A stretch of DNA of 64,000 nucleotides from NCBI RefSeq assembly GCF_001634365.1, contig NZ_CP014579.1, positions 1,426,001 through 1,490,000 of the forward strand. The letters run 5' to 3'. The position numbers were made by a program, and so were the translations under genes. Shown in pieces: positions 52,972 to 62,649 of the stretch (positions within the stretch are counted from its first letter, which is position 1; every line of letters begins with the position of its first letter). A model generated the notes under the pieces. It did no database searches. It saw only the letters and a program-made list of their open reading frames with translations, and was not told the origin of the DNA. The stretch comes from Paraburkholderia phytofirmans OLGA172. Its GTDB lineage: Bacteria; Pseudomonadota; Gammaproteobacteria; Burkholderiales; Burkholderiaceae.

Positions 52972-53121
52972 TTGAAACTCGGACTTTTCCAGACGCCGCT
53001 TCACCCTCCGACACGGACGCTGCAAGAAACACTGAAGGAGGATGGCGACAAGATCGTTCACGCCGATCAGCCAGGATTTTCGAAGGTGTGGGTCGGAGAC
53101 GGCAGCGAGGCGTTTTCATAG
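52972..53121 (+). pseudogene. 5' fragment of a second luciferase-like monooxygenase gene
   Basis: From a TTG with AGGAG upstream it reads K-L-G-L-F-Q-T-P-L-H-P-P, L-Q-E-T-L-K-E-D-G-D-K and K-V-W-V-G, closely matching the start of the intact gene at 47332. Homology stops after about 45 codons and a stop follows at 53121. The DNA identity suggests recent duplication with deletion of the rest. Confidence 0.87.
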
Positions 53122-53215
53122 GGTGAGCTTTGCGCGTTTTAGCAGCGATCGAAAAAATCGGAAGCCGCCATAAAAATACGGTGGCCCAATCGGTAATGAA
53201 GATGAGGAGACAGCA

Positions 53216-53948
53216 ATGGGCATAGAATCGAAAGCGCGTTCGCCGTTCGACGCGCCCGTTAATTTGTCTGGTCGAACGTCTGTAGAGTTGTCGGATGTCA
53301 GGTCCGAAGTGGTGCCTTTCAAGGTAAGGCGCGGCAGTCACGATGGCGCTAGCGCAGATCCGGCCGGAGGGCTTGCTGGCCGCCCACGTCAGCTTCCTCT
53401 TGGTGGTGCCCGAGAAAGTGCCCGCGAATCCTACTCCCGAAGAAAAGATCGCCTACGACCGCCTCGCGCTATTCTGGGAGGAAGAGAGCGGATATTTCAA
53501 ACAACAGTCCACTCGACCGCAGACACTGGGATATAGTCTGGCGGATTCAGCCGCCGGCCAGGCGATGTGGCTATACGAGAAATACCGAGCATGGTCTGAC
53601 AATCAGGGCGAGCCGGAGGACGCATTCACAACAACGCAAATGCTCGACGCCATCTCGATCTACTGGTTCACTAACAGCGCGGCTTCTTCGTCACGGATGT
53701 ATTGGGAGATGACCCACGGGTCGCAGCCATTTGCGTTTAGCGCGGGGAAGGTTGAACTTCCGATGGCGGCCACAAGGTACAGGAAAGACAGCGTTGTGGC
53801 CGCGCCAAAGGCCTGGGCAGAAGCGCTTTGGCCAAACCTCTATTATTGGAACGAGGCCGAAAAAGGGAACCATTGGGGTGCCTGGGAGGATCCCGGATTC
53901 TTCAGTCTTGAGATGCGAAAGCGTTCCAGAATACCCCGTGGGCATTGA
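53216..53948 (+). pseudogene. Second epoxide hydrolase gene with a large internal deletion
   Basis: GAGGAGACAGC precedes an ATG whose frame ends near V-V-P-F-K-V, the start of an EHN domain. From 53331 a different frame continues with R-P-E-G-L-L-A-A-H-V to P-N-L-Y-Y-W and N-H-W-G-A-W-E, the C-terminal half of the family. The middle, including the catalytic Asp, is missing. Compare the intact gene at 49977. The last codons (R-K-R-S-R-I-P-R-G-H) also look altered. Confidence 0.85.
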
Positions 53949-54036
53949 TCAGGCATCGCGGGAATTTTAATGGCAGGCGGCCGGTTCCGTGTATGCACTG
54001 CCGCTACAACGCGAACGCGCAAGACAGGCGGCAGGT

Positions 54037-54159
54037 GCGCACGCAGGCTTTTGAAGCGCGGGAAACCGTGACTGGCAACCCAATTCAGGATCGCCTTTTC
54101 ATATAAATCAGGAATGCTGATGTTAAACGACTTCGATCGCTCGACCATCAACAATGTGA
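54037..54159 (+). repeat. 123-base direct repeat, copy 1
   Basis: This block recurs at 63593-63714 with about 80 percent identity by eye. Conserved pieces include GCGCACGCAGGCTTTTGA, GGGAAACCGTGA, TGATGTTAAACG and CTCGACCATCAACAATGTGA. Both copies stand directly downstream of a damaged hydrolase gene. Its first 60 bases stay open in one frame in both copies. It lies 68 bases before the sigma-54 activator gene, in a gap (53949-54226) that holds no gene. Confidence 0.8.
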
Positions 54160-54226
54160 CATTATCTTTCCAAGGTATATTCGGCAGTTAGGCCGATGGT
54201 GGACGGATATCGTTGATGATATATTG

Positions 54227-56227
54227 ATGACCAAAGTTGACCGCCTCGGCCTTCCTGGCGGGAGACGCCCGCGTAAATGCAGGTCGAATGGGGAAATTGG
54301 CGTGACTATCGTCGCCCTGGATCAGCTTGGTTCGACGGACTACGCGCGAAGCGTGGAACGCACATGGGAGCGCTTCATCTCTGATCGCCCGATCGACGAC
54401 GGCGCAATACGCGAGGTTGTCCTGAAGTCTTGGCAGCGCTGTCAAGCATTCGGAGTCGACCCCGCGCAGCGGACCGCATCGGCCAACGCCAATAAAATAT
54501 ATGTGCAACAAGGCGGATGGTTGAACGCTTCGGTACGAGCCGGCCTTGATGACATTGCCTCCTGTCTTGCGGAGACACGCTCGGTAGCGGTGGTCGGAGA
54601 TCTGAGCGGAACGATCTTCAGCGTGGCGGGTGACCGCGACCTTGCGGAAGTGCTTGCCTTCTCCAGTGGAATTTTTGCCGGAGCGAATTTAAGCGAGCAC
54701 TATGGTGGCACAAACGCGGTCGGGACTGCGTTGGCACTGGGTGGCCCTGTAACTATTCTTGGCGGGGAACATTTCTGTCAAACCGGTAAGGCGTGGAATT
54801 GTTCGGCAACTGTCATCCGCGATCCGGTAGACCAAAGCGTGATCGGAGTGGTCGACATTACCAATTCCGCGACAACGCCGCCAATGCTTACTTGCGCCTG
54901 CGTGACTACGCTGGTAGAGCGCATTCAATCGCATTTGGTGCACCAAGAACTGTTCGGCCGCACCCGTCTCATTGAGGGCTTTTTCGAACAGAGACACCGC
55001 TCCGACGAAATTGTAGCTTTCGACCGACGTGGGCGGATCGTAAAGTCAACGCCGGGTGCAAAGATCGACGGTTTCGCCCTCCGTGAGGAAGAGCAAATTC
55101 CCGGACTTGATCGAGATAGCATCGAGCGGTGGAATTTCGAGCGATTGCCCAATTGGATAAGGCCAGAATATCTGTCGCCCGTTGAAATGAACGGCGTTTT
55201 GTTCGGGGGAATAGTTCGCATCCCGTACGGTGGACCGCGCCGGGCGAGTGCGCCTCCTGCGATCAAGACTTTATCTTCCGGGCTTCGACAGCTGGCGGAA
55301 GCTTCACCGTCCCTGCTTGCAATCCTTGTTCAAGCCGAACAGATAGCATCAAAGCGCTTACCGGTTTTACTACAGGGAGAGACAGGCACTGGTAAGGACG
55401 TCTTGGCTAAGGCGATCCACGAGGCCAGTTCCGTTTCCGCAGGGCCGTTTGTGGCGGTAAACTGCGCCGCCTTGCCAAGGGAGCTTATCGCTGGCGAGTT
55501 GTTTGGGCATGCGGAGGGTGCGTTCACGGGTGCTCGACGCGGCGGTGCGAAAGGCCGTTTCGAGGAAGCGAATGGCGGCACCATTTTTCTCGATGAAATC
55601 GGTGACATGCCGATCGATTTGCAACCTTATCTTCTTCGAGTTTTGGAGGAAGGCGCTACATCTCGTCTCGGCGAATCAATCCAGCGTCGCATCAATGTAC
55701 GCGTGATCGCGGCAACAAATCGGCCGCTGGAGTATGACGTAGCCGAAGGGCAATTCCGCTCGGACTTGTTCTATCGGCTCGATGGAATCTGCTTTCATCT
55801 GCCCCCGCTCCGTGAACGCTCCGGCGACATCCCAAGCATCGTCCGCAGCATTTTACGAACCCTCACGCCCGCCGCGGAAACTCCGCCCGAAGTGGGTACC
55901 GACCTTCTGGAAATTTTAAGCGCGCATGACTGGCCGGGAAATATACGAGAACTTCGCAACGTTCTCGCGCGAATTATTGCCCTGTCAGACGACGAGCTTC
56001 TCGACGCTCGTGTTTTGCAGGGCAGGCTCGGTCCTCGCGCAACGACGCGTCGACCGGAATCAAACGGACATATGTTGAGCAACGTGAGGGAAAACGAACG
56101 AAAACTCATTCTCGACGCAGTCGCAGCGACCGGCGGCAGCGCAACTGATGCTGCGAAGGCTATTGGGATTTCCCGTGCCACCATTTATCGACGCCTCAAA
56201 TCCTATCGTGCCGCTCATAAGCTATAA
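54227..56227 (+). CDS. Sigma-54-dependent transcriptional activator (AcoR-like)
   Basis: This enhancer-binding protein of about 666 residues has an N-terminal GAF-type sensor region (residues 60-270), an AAA+ domain with Walker A G-E-T-G-T-G-K-D near 380, the sigma-54 contact loop G-A-F-T-G-A near 428, Walker B G-G-T-I-F-L-D-E-I-G-D, and a C-terminal Fis helix-turn-helix D-A-A-K-A-I-G-I-S-R-A-T-I-Y-R-R. It opens promoters bound by RpoN polymerase. A -24/-12 promoter lies at 59634 before a BVMO gene, its likely target. The start is unsure; a GTG at 54302 is an alternative. Confidence 0.92.
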   Translation: MTKVDRLGLPGGRRPRKCRSNGEIGVTIVALDQLGSTDYARSVERTWERFISDRPIDDGAIREVVLKSWQRCQAFGVDPAQRTASANANKIYVQQGGWLNASVRAGLDDIASCLAETRSVAVVGDLSGTIFSVAGDRDLAEVLAFSSGIFAGANLSEHYGGTNAVGTALALGGPVTILGGEHFCQTGKAWNCSATVIRDPVDQSVIGVVDITNSATTPPMLTCACVTTLVERIQSHLVHQELFGRTRLIEGFFEQRHRSDEIVAFDRRGRIVKSTPGAKIDGFALREEEQIPGLDRDSIERWNFERLPNWIRPEYLSPVEMNGVLFGGIVRIPYGGPRRASAPPAIKTLSSGLRQLAEASPSLLAILVQAEQIASKRLPVLLQGETGTGKDVLAKAIHEASSVSAGPFVAVNCAALPRELIAGELFGHAEGAFTGARRGGAKGRFEEANGGTIFLDEIGDMPIDLQPYLLRVLEEGATSRLGESIQRRINVRVIAATNRPLEYDVAEGQFRSDLFYRLDGICFHLPPLRERSGDIPSIVRSILRTLTPAAETPPEVGTDLLEILSAHDWPGNIRELRNVLARIIALSDDELLDARVLQGRLGPRATTRRPESNGHMLSNVRENERKLILDAVAATGGSATDAAKAIGISRATIYRRLKSYRAAHKL

Positions 56228-56278
56228 CGCTATACACGGTACTGTCACGTTGTTGGTGGTCGAGCGAGTGAAGACGTT

Positions 56279-56545
56279 GAGCTCCGCCCGGTTGTTCAGT
56301 CCTTTGTGCCGCCGGTGCTCCACGTTCAGCCAAAGGTCCCTGTTTGCCGCGGCGTAGCTCCTGAGCTTGTCGGTGATCAACACACGGGGAGCGCGGCCAC
56401 GCTTCTTGAGCAGCCTGCGTATGAGCCGCCTGGCCGCATGCCTGTCGCGGCGACTCTGCCCCAGTACGCCGAGTACCGCACCGTACTGGTCCACCGCGCG
56501 CCACAGCCAGTGCTTCTTGCCGTTGATGGTGACCACCATCTCATG
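56279..56545 (-). mobile_element. IS6-family transposase remnant
   Basis: Minus-strand reading gives V-V-T-I-N-G-K-K-H-W-L-W-R-A-V-D, R-D-R-H-A-A-R-R-L-I-R-R-L-L-K-K and V-L-I-T-D-K-L-R-S-Y, then H-K-G-L-N-N-R-A-E, the IS6 (IS26/IS240) core. The first catalytic Asp region is replaced by an IS3 fragment and the C-terminal end is missing, so it is dead. Confidence 0.85.
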
Positions 56546-56559
56546 TTCGCGTACGCGCT

Positions 56560-56705
56560 CCAGCTCCGAGACTTGCACGCCCGATCATTTGCCGCCTCCG
56601 CAGGTAGTACATGGCGTTGCTGACGTTAGGCTTGCGGCACAATTCATTGACCTTCGCGGCCAAGTCGGCTTGCTTGAGCGTAAAACGCGATTTGCGTCCG
56701 GGTTA
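56560..56705 (-). mobile_element. IS3-family OrfA remnant fused to the IS6 fragment
   Basis: Minus-strand reading gives R-K-S-R-F-T, L-K-Q-A-D-L-A-A-K-V-N-E-L-C-R-K and, in the next frame, V-Q-V-S-E-L-E-R-V-R, the start of an IS3-type OrfA with a small deletion and a frameshift. It is a different element from the IS3 copy that begins at 56764. Confidence 0.6.
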
Positions 56706-56771
56706 GCTTGCTCGCCTTCACGGTATGTGCACTCGGTTCGACTCGCCGGGATCATGCCAAATTTGTAGTGG

Positions 56772-57071
56772 TCAAGTTATTTCGGACAGGCCGATAGGTT
56801 CTTTCACTGTCGGTTTCGCCTCGTAGGCAGCGGGCGACAGATAGCCCAAAGTCGAATGCAAGCGTACGGTGTTGTAGAAACCGACGATGTACTGGTTGAT
56901 GTCGCGTCGTGCCTCGTCGTGATTGGCGTACTGACGCTGCCACACGCGCTCCATTTTCAGGTTCAGGAAGAACCGCTCCATCACCGAATTGTCCCAACAA
57001 TTTCCTTTGCGGCTCATGCTGCAAACTACGTGATGCTGCCTGAGCAAGGTCTGGTATTCATCGCTCGCGTA
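56772..57071 (-). pseudogene. IS3 orfB, 3' part (split by IS30)
   Basis: This part reads Q-Y-A-S-D-E-Y-Q-T-L-L, then M-S-R-K-G-N-C-W-D-N-S-V-M-E-R-F-F-L-N-L-K and Y-N-T-V-R-L-H-S-T-L-G-Y, the C-terminal half of an IS3 integrase-type transposase including the catalytic Glu. Its 5' part lies at 58531-59112; both halves join across the IS30 insertion site with the shared CAG. Confidence 0.9.
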
Positions 57072-57074
57072 CTG

Positions 57075-58527
57075 GGCGGATTCAACCGGTCGTCGCAACA
57101 CCTTTGATCGAGGAGGTGTTGCATGGCACGAAGTGCAAAGCAGGTGTATCGGCTGACAGGGCGAGAGGCGATGTACTCGCCGGGTGCGCCATCACTGGGA
57201 CATGAGATCGAGCGTCGGTTCTGGCAGCAGATCGCGACCGGCATTACAAGCGAGAAAGCAGCGGAGGCGATAGGCGTATCTCAAGCGGTAGGCTCGCGCT
57301 GGTTCCGCTATCGTGGCGGCATGCCACTATTCATGTCGAAGCCTGTCGCTGGTCGATATCTGTCGTTCGCTGAGCGAGAAGAGATAGCATTGCTTTCGGT
57401 CCAAGGCCTCGGGGTGCGCGAGATCGCCCGACATATTGGACGCAGTCCATCAACCGTTTCGCGAGAGCTCACGCGCAACGCGGCGACACGTAATGGGTGT
57501 CTCGAGTATCGTGCTTCGGTCGCGCAGTGGAAGGCGGAACGGTTCGCCAAACGACCAAAACCAGCGAAGCTGGCAACTAATGCACGTCTGCGCCAATACG
57601 TTCAGGACCACCTGGAGGGCAAAGTACGTGACGCCAATGGTCGTGAAATTGCCGGGCCCAGACAGGCACCGTTCAAGGGGCGAAATAAGCCACATCGCGG
57701 TGACCGAAAGTGGGTCAACGGCTGGTCACCTGAACAAATTGCTAATCGGTTGCAGGCTGATTTCCCGGATGATGAGTCTATGCGCATCTCTCACGAAGCC
57801 ATTTATCAAGCACTCTATATTCAAGGGCGCGGCGCGCTCAAGCGCGAGCTGGTGGGTTGCCTTCGCACCGGGCGCGCCTTGCGCGTTCCCCGGGCGAGAG
57901 CGCGCGCCAGGGCGTGGGCGCACGTCAGCGAGGAGGTGATGATTTCCAGCCGGCCTGCAGAGGTGCAAGATCGTGCTGTGCCAGGCCATTGGGAGGGTGA
58001 TTTGATTATCGGCTTAAACCGATCAGCCATCGGGACGTTGGTGGAAAGATCAAGCCGCTTTACGATGCTTGTGCACTTACCTCGCGAGAAAGGCTATGGG
58101 CTAATTCCACGCACGAAAAACGGGCCTGCGCTCGCCGGCTATGGAGCTGTGACGATGGCCAACGCACTCAAGAAGACCGTGGCGGACTTGCCAGCTCAGT
58201 TGTGGCGATCATTGACTTGGGATCGTGGCAAGGAGCTGTCCGATCACGCCCGCTTCACGATCGAGTCCGGCGTGAAGGTGTTCTTCGCTGACCCGCACAG
58301 CCCATGGCAGCGTGGTACGAACGAAAACACCAATGGCCTTCTACGACAATACTTTCCAAAGGGCACAGACCTGTCCCGGTGGAGTGCTCGCGAGATCCAG
58401 GCCGTTGCTAACACATTGAATACCAGGCCCCGGAAAACACTCGGCTGGAAGACGCCTGCGGAGGCCTTGGACGAATACCTAAAATCTGTTCAATAATCTA
58501 GTGTTGCGACGACCGGTTGAATCCGCC
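57075..58527 (+). mobile_element. IS30-family insertion sequence, complete
   Basis: The element is 1453 bases with perfect 27-base inverted repeats (57075-57101 and 58501-58527, beginning GGCGGATTCAACCGG). CTG flanks both sides (57072-57074 and 58528-58530), a 3-base duplication of the orfB target. The perfect repeats and intact transposase suggest recent arrival. Confidence 0.92.
57123..58496 (+). CDS. IS30-family transposase
   Basis: This 457-residue transposase has an N-terminal helix-turn-helix (V-R-E-I-A-R-H-I-G-R-S-P-S-T-V-S-R-E-L) near residue 100 and an integrase core. The acidic triad is visible in E-G-D-L-I-I-G, T-W-D-R-G-K-E and N-E-N-T-N-G-L-L-R. The long N-terminus, with a second helix-turn-helix-like part, matches the IS1086-type members. 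GGAGG lies before the ATG. It fills the whole element between the terminal repeats and stops within 5 bases of one of them. Confidence 0.93.
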   Translation: MARSAKQVYRLTGREAMYSPGAPSLGHEIERRFWQQIATGITSEKAAEAIGVSQAVGSRWFRYRGGMPLFMSKPVAGRYLSFAEREEIALLSVQGLGVREIARHIGRSPSTVSRELTRNAATRNGCLEYRASVAQWKAERFAKRPKPAKLATNARLRQYVQDHLEGKVRDANGREIAGPRQAPFKGRNKPHRGDRKWVNGWSPEQIANRLQADFPDDESMRISHEAIYQALYIQGRGALKRELVGCLRTGRALRVPRARARARAWAHVSEEVMISSRPAEVQDRAVPGHWEGDLIIGLNRSAIGTLVERSSRFTMLVHLPREKGYGLIPRTKNGPALAGYGAVTMANALKKTVADLPAQLWRSLTWDRGKELSDHARFTIESGVKVFFADPHSPWQRGTNENTNGLLRQYFPKGTDLSRWSAREIQAVANTLNTRPRKTLGWKTPAEALDEYLKSVQ

Positions 58528-58530
58528 CTG

Positions 58531-59405
<875 letters not shown>

Positions 59406-59555
59406 CTATCGTCTTTCCTCGTCGATTCAGCATTGTCCTCCTATCGACCTGTCTGAGGAAATTAGACCACTACAATTCTCTGCTTTCGAACCGTACCGTT
59501 TTCTGAGGTGGCGTCAGCCGCAGATTGAGACTTAATGAGACGGGAGTCGCAAATT

Positions 59556-59595
59556 GAGACTGCGTGGCTAGCTTAGAGACTGCATGGCTAGCTTA
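59556..59595 (+). repeat. Two 20-base tandem repeats upstream of the second BVMO
   Basis: GAGACTGCGTGGCTAGCTTA is followed at once by GAGACTGCATGGCTAGCTTA (one mismatch). Related TTGAGACT and AATGAGAC elements lie just before (59525-59560). They may be the end of an IS21-like element or activator-binding sites; their distance of 40-80 bases to the sigma-54 promoter fits either. Confidence 0.6.
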
Positions 59596-59633
59596 AATAG
59601 TTGATTCGTTGTGTTTTTTCTCTCGTGATGAAT

Positions 59634-59648
59634 TGGCACGGTGCTTGC
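59634..59648 (+). promoter_or_regulatory. Sigma-54 (RpoN) promoter, -24/-12
   Basis: TGGCACG-GTGC-TTGC matches the consensus TGGCACG-N4-TTGC in every fixed position, with GG at 59635 and GC at 59647 ten bases apart. It lies 67 bases before the BVMO start on the coding strand. The activator gene lies at 54227. Confidence 0.88.
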
Positions 59649-59714
59649 GAAATGAGGCGTGGCAACAGCGGCCATCGCTGGCGAGCCGAAACAAGCTAAC
59701 GAGAGGAAACGTAG

Positions 59715-61352
59715 ATGACCAAGAGCGACGCAGGGCAGCAATCGCGAAGTGAGAAGGTTGAAGAACTTGACGTACTTGTAGTAGGAGCGGGATTTGCCGG
59801 TCTATACCAGCTCGATCGACTTCGATCACTTGGGTTCAACGTCAAGATTTTTGAGGCCGGGGCTGAGATCGGCGGTGTCTGGTATTGGAATTGTTATCCC
59901 GGAGCAAGGGTAGACAGCCAAGGCGCGATCTATCAGTTCTCACGCGAGGATTTGTGGAGCGACTGGAGCTACGACGAGCTATATCCGTCACGGGAGCAGG
60001 TGCGAGGATACTTCCAGCACGTCGATAAGAAGCTCGGTCTAAGTCGTGACATAAGGTTCAACACTCGCGTGCGCAGCGCCGAGTTCGACGAAAAAGCCCG
60101 CCAGTGGATTGTTCGCGCAAACGAGAACGTTGTCGTCAGAGCGCGCTTCGTTGTGGTCTGCGCTGGGTTCGCCGCCAAGCCTTCCGTGCCTGCTATTGAA
60201 GGCTTGCAAAGCTTCGCCGGCCCTTGCCATCACACGGCCCGCTGGCCACAGCATGGAATCGATATGGCTGGAAAGCGAGTTGGTGTAGTCGGCACCGGCG
60301 CGAGTGGCGTTCAGGTCGTTCAAGAGGCGGCCAGCGTTGTATCCAAGCTCACCGTGTTTCAGCGGACGCCGAATTTTGCACTGCCGATGCGGCAACGGCA
60401 GCTCGATCCGGAGGCAAAACAGAAAGAGAAGGCACTGTACGCCAGCCGGCTTGAAATGCGCAGCAAGACATTTGCCGGCTTCGACTTTAATTTTCTTGAG
60501 CAGTCCGCGCTCGATATGTCGCCTGAGGAGCGCCACGCAATTTATGAGAAATTGTGGGAAAAGGGCGGATTTGCTCCCGCGCTGGCGACGTTTCAGGATG
60601 TGCTGTTGAGCGAGGAGGCGAACCTCACTGCGTATCAGTTCTGGCGCGACAAAGTTCGGGCGAGGATTGTCGATCCCGTCGTGGCCGAGAAGCTGGCTCC
60701 TACGAATCCGCCTCATCCATTCGGAGCTAAGCGACCGTCGCTGGAACAGACTTACTACGACGTCTTCAACCAGGACAATGTGGAGCTTGTAGATCTAAAA
60801 CAATCGCCAATCATCAGCGTTACGCCGAGTGGGATCAAGACAAGCGACGGAGAACATGAACTGGACGTCATCGTATTGGCGACAGGGTTCGACGCCGTGA
60901 CCGGCGGGCTGACAAGCATGGACATCAAGGGGGTTCGAGGGGAGACCCTTAAGGAAAAGTGGGCCGACGGCGTCACCGCCCACCTCGGCACCGCCACGTC
61001 CGGCTTTCCGAACCTGTTGTTCATCTACGGACCGCACAGTCCCGCCACGTTCTGCAACGGGCCTACATGCGCTGAATTGCAGGGCGAATGGATCGCCAAA
61101 TGTCTCGATGACATGCGTCGCAGGGGAGTCTCCAGGATCGAGTCGACACCAGCCGCTGACGATGCGTGGGCAACGCACGTCGATGAACTGGTGAGCGGCA
61201 CGCTCTTTCCAAGGGCGGACTCGTGGTACTTGGGGGCAAACATACCAGGCAAGAAGCGCCAGATGCTCGCCTATCCGGGCGGCGTGCCGATGTTCCTGCA
61301 GAAATGCAACGAGTCGGCTGAGCGCGGTTATGAAGGTTTCGTGCTGAGTTGA
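59715..61352 (+). CDS. Flavin-containing Baeyer-Villiger monooxygenase (type I), second copy
   Basis: This 545-residue BVMO has G-A-G-F-A-G at 24-29, the fingerprint F-A-G-P-C-H-H-T-A-R-W-P at 167-178, G-T-G-A-S-G in the NADPH part and the late A-T-G-F-D-A-V-T segment. Its N-terminal W-Y-W-N-x-Y-P-G-A-R-x-D-S block matches that at 6570, but the two are clearly divergent paralogs. GAGAGGAAACGT precedes the ATG. It is driven by a sigma-54 promoter and followed by an alcohol dehydrogenase and a lactonase-like gene, the set used for cyclic alcohol breakdown. Confidence 0.94.
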   Translation: MTKSDAGQQSRSEKVEELDVLVVGAGFAGLYQLDRLRSLGFNVKIFEAGAEIGGVWYWNCYPGARVDSQGAIYQFSREDLWSDWSYDELYPSREQVRGYFQHVDKKLGLSRDIRFNTRVRSAEFDEKARQWIVRANENVVVRARFVVVCAGFAAKPSVPAIEGLQSFAGPCHHTARWPQHGIDMAGKRVGVVGTGASGVQVVQEAASVVSKLTVFQRTPNFALPMRQRQLDPEAKQKEKALYASRLEMRSKTFAGFDFNFLEQSALDMSPEERHAIYEKLWEKGGFAPALATFQDVLLSEEANLTAYQFWRDKVRARIVDPVVAEKLAPTNPPHPFGAKRPSLEQTYYDVFNQDNVELVDLKQSPIISVTPSGIKTSDGEHELDVIVLATGFDAVTGGLTSMDIKGVRGETLKEKWADGVTAHLGTATSGFPNLLFIYGPHSPATFCNGPTCAELQGEWIAKCLDDMRRRGVSRIESTPAADDAWATHVDELVSGTLFPRADSWYLGANIPGKKRQMLAYPGGVPMFLQKCNESAERGYEGFVLS

Positions 61353-61634
61353 CACTCGCGGCATGTTCGCCTGCGAGAGGGCCGCCGAGCCGGCATGCCC
61401 TGAGTTGGCGTTCGCACATCGCGGCGTTGGAGGACATCAATGGCCTTGCAAACTCCGAAGTTCGTTGGAGTGGCGCTTGGCATGCAGATCAGTATGTAAG
61501 CCGTACGCGGCTGGCAACCAAGTCGCGGCGCGACGAACTGCCCGGCTCCAGAACTGCAGCATCATGTTGTAGCGTCGTTGCCGGAGCCGGCTACGGAAAG
61601 AACAAGATTACTGTTCAAAAAAATGGAGATGACG

Positions 61635-62453
61635 ATGACTGACTATAAGAAGCTCTTTCAACTCGACGGTAAGGTCGCTTTGGTGACAGGCGCGGCGGGT
61701 GGTATTGGCTCTGAAGCATGTCGTGCACTTGCTTCCGCTGGCGCAGCAGTGCTCGTGACAGACTTTTCCGCGGAAAAGGGCAGCGCAATCGCAGAGGAAC
61801 TCCGCTCCGCCGGAGCGAGGGCCGAGTTTTTCAAGCTTGACGTGACGAGTGATCAAGCTTGGCAGAATGCCGTCGAGAAGGCCCGAGAGGAATTTAATGG
61901 ACTCGATATTCTTGTCAATAATGCCGGCAGTCAAAAATTGCACTTTCTTTGCGACCATCCGCTCGAGGATCTGCACACAGTTCTGAACACGAATCTCGTT
62001 GGCACCTTTCTTGGCTGTCAGCATGCCGTTCGCGCCATGCGGCCGGGCGGAGTGGTTGGGCGTGGCGGCTCGATCATAAATCTGGCATCCGCTCTCGCGA
62101 TGACCGGCGCGATCGCAAGCGCATCGTATTGTGCGTCGAAGGGTGGGGTCCTGAGTATGACGAGAGCCGTCGCAGTGGAATGCGCACAGCTCAAATTCGG
62201 AATTCGCTGCAATGCTATTTTACCCGGGCTGACGCGGACGGAGATGGCCAGTAGCTTCTTGGACGATTTCGCCAAGCTCGGCCTGTTCGAAACGGCGGAA
62301 CAATCAGAGGCGGCCTTCCTTGCAACCATTCCAAATGGGACATGGGGTTTGCCACGAGATATTGCTGGCGCCATGGTCTATCTGGCGGCTGACATCTCGC
62401 GCCATGTGACCGGTACTCACGTCAGCGTCGACGGCGGATACTTGGCGCTCTGA
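61635..62453 (+). CDS. Short-chain dehydrogenase/reductase
   Basis: This 272-residue classical SDR has T-G-A-A-G-G-I-G near 19-26, N-N-A-G near 93-96, a Ser and Y-C-A-S-K active site and the C-terminal V-T-G-T-H-V-S-V-D-G-G-Y. It probably oxidises a cyclic alcohol to the ketone used by the BVMO before it, as ChnA does in cyclohexanol breakdown. GGAG stands six bases before the ATG at 61635; earlier ATG codons are within the site. The 282-base gap before it contains no gene. Confidence 0.92.
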   Translation: MTDYKKLFQLDGKVALVTGAAGGIGSEACRALASAGAAVLVTDFSAEKGSAIAEELRSAGARAEFFKLDVTSDQAWQNAVEKAREEFNGLDILVNNAGSQKLHFLCDHPLEDLHTVLNTNLVGTFLGCQHAVRAMRPGGVVGRGGSIINLASALAMTGAIASASYCASKGGVLSMTRAVAVECAQLKFGIRCNAILPGLTRTEMASSFLDDFAKLGLFETAEQSEAAFLATIPNGTWGLPRDIAGAMVYLAADISRHVTGTHVSVDGGYLAL

Positions 62454-62525
62454 TTTGGCCACACAGGGGCTTTTGAGCGAAGTGAGCACCGCTTCGGGTC
62501 AAGAAAAACGCGCTAGTCCAAGCGT

Positions 62526-62564
62526 CTGGCGCCCGGTTCCGATTCCATCGGAACCGGGCGCCAG
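62526..62564. terminator. Very strong hairpin between SDR and hydrolase genes
   Basis: A perfect 17-base stem (beginning CTGGCGCCCGGTTCC) closes on the five-base loop TTCCA, 73 bases after the SDR stop. There is no U-run. It may end most transcripts before the hydrolase pseudogene, or protect the upstream mRNA. Confidence 0.7.
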
Positions 62565-62649
62565 GAAGTGGCTTGAAATAACGAACTGGAAGTGAGTGGC
62601 GCGCGACGGGCCCGACACCTCAACCAAAAATGAATGGAGGAGACACGCG

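Noticed and set aside
54060..54085. Possible -24/-12 element in the repeat block (TGGCAACCCAATTCAGG)
   Set aside because: The -12 GC is absent in copy 1 and wrongly spaced in copy 2.
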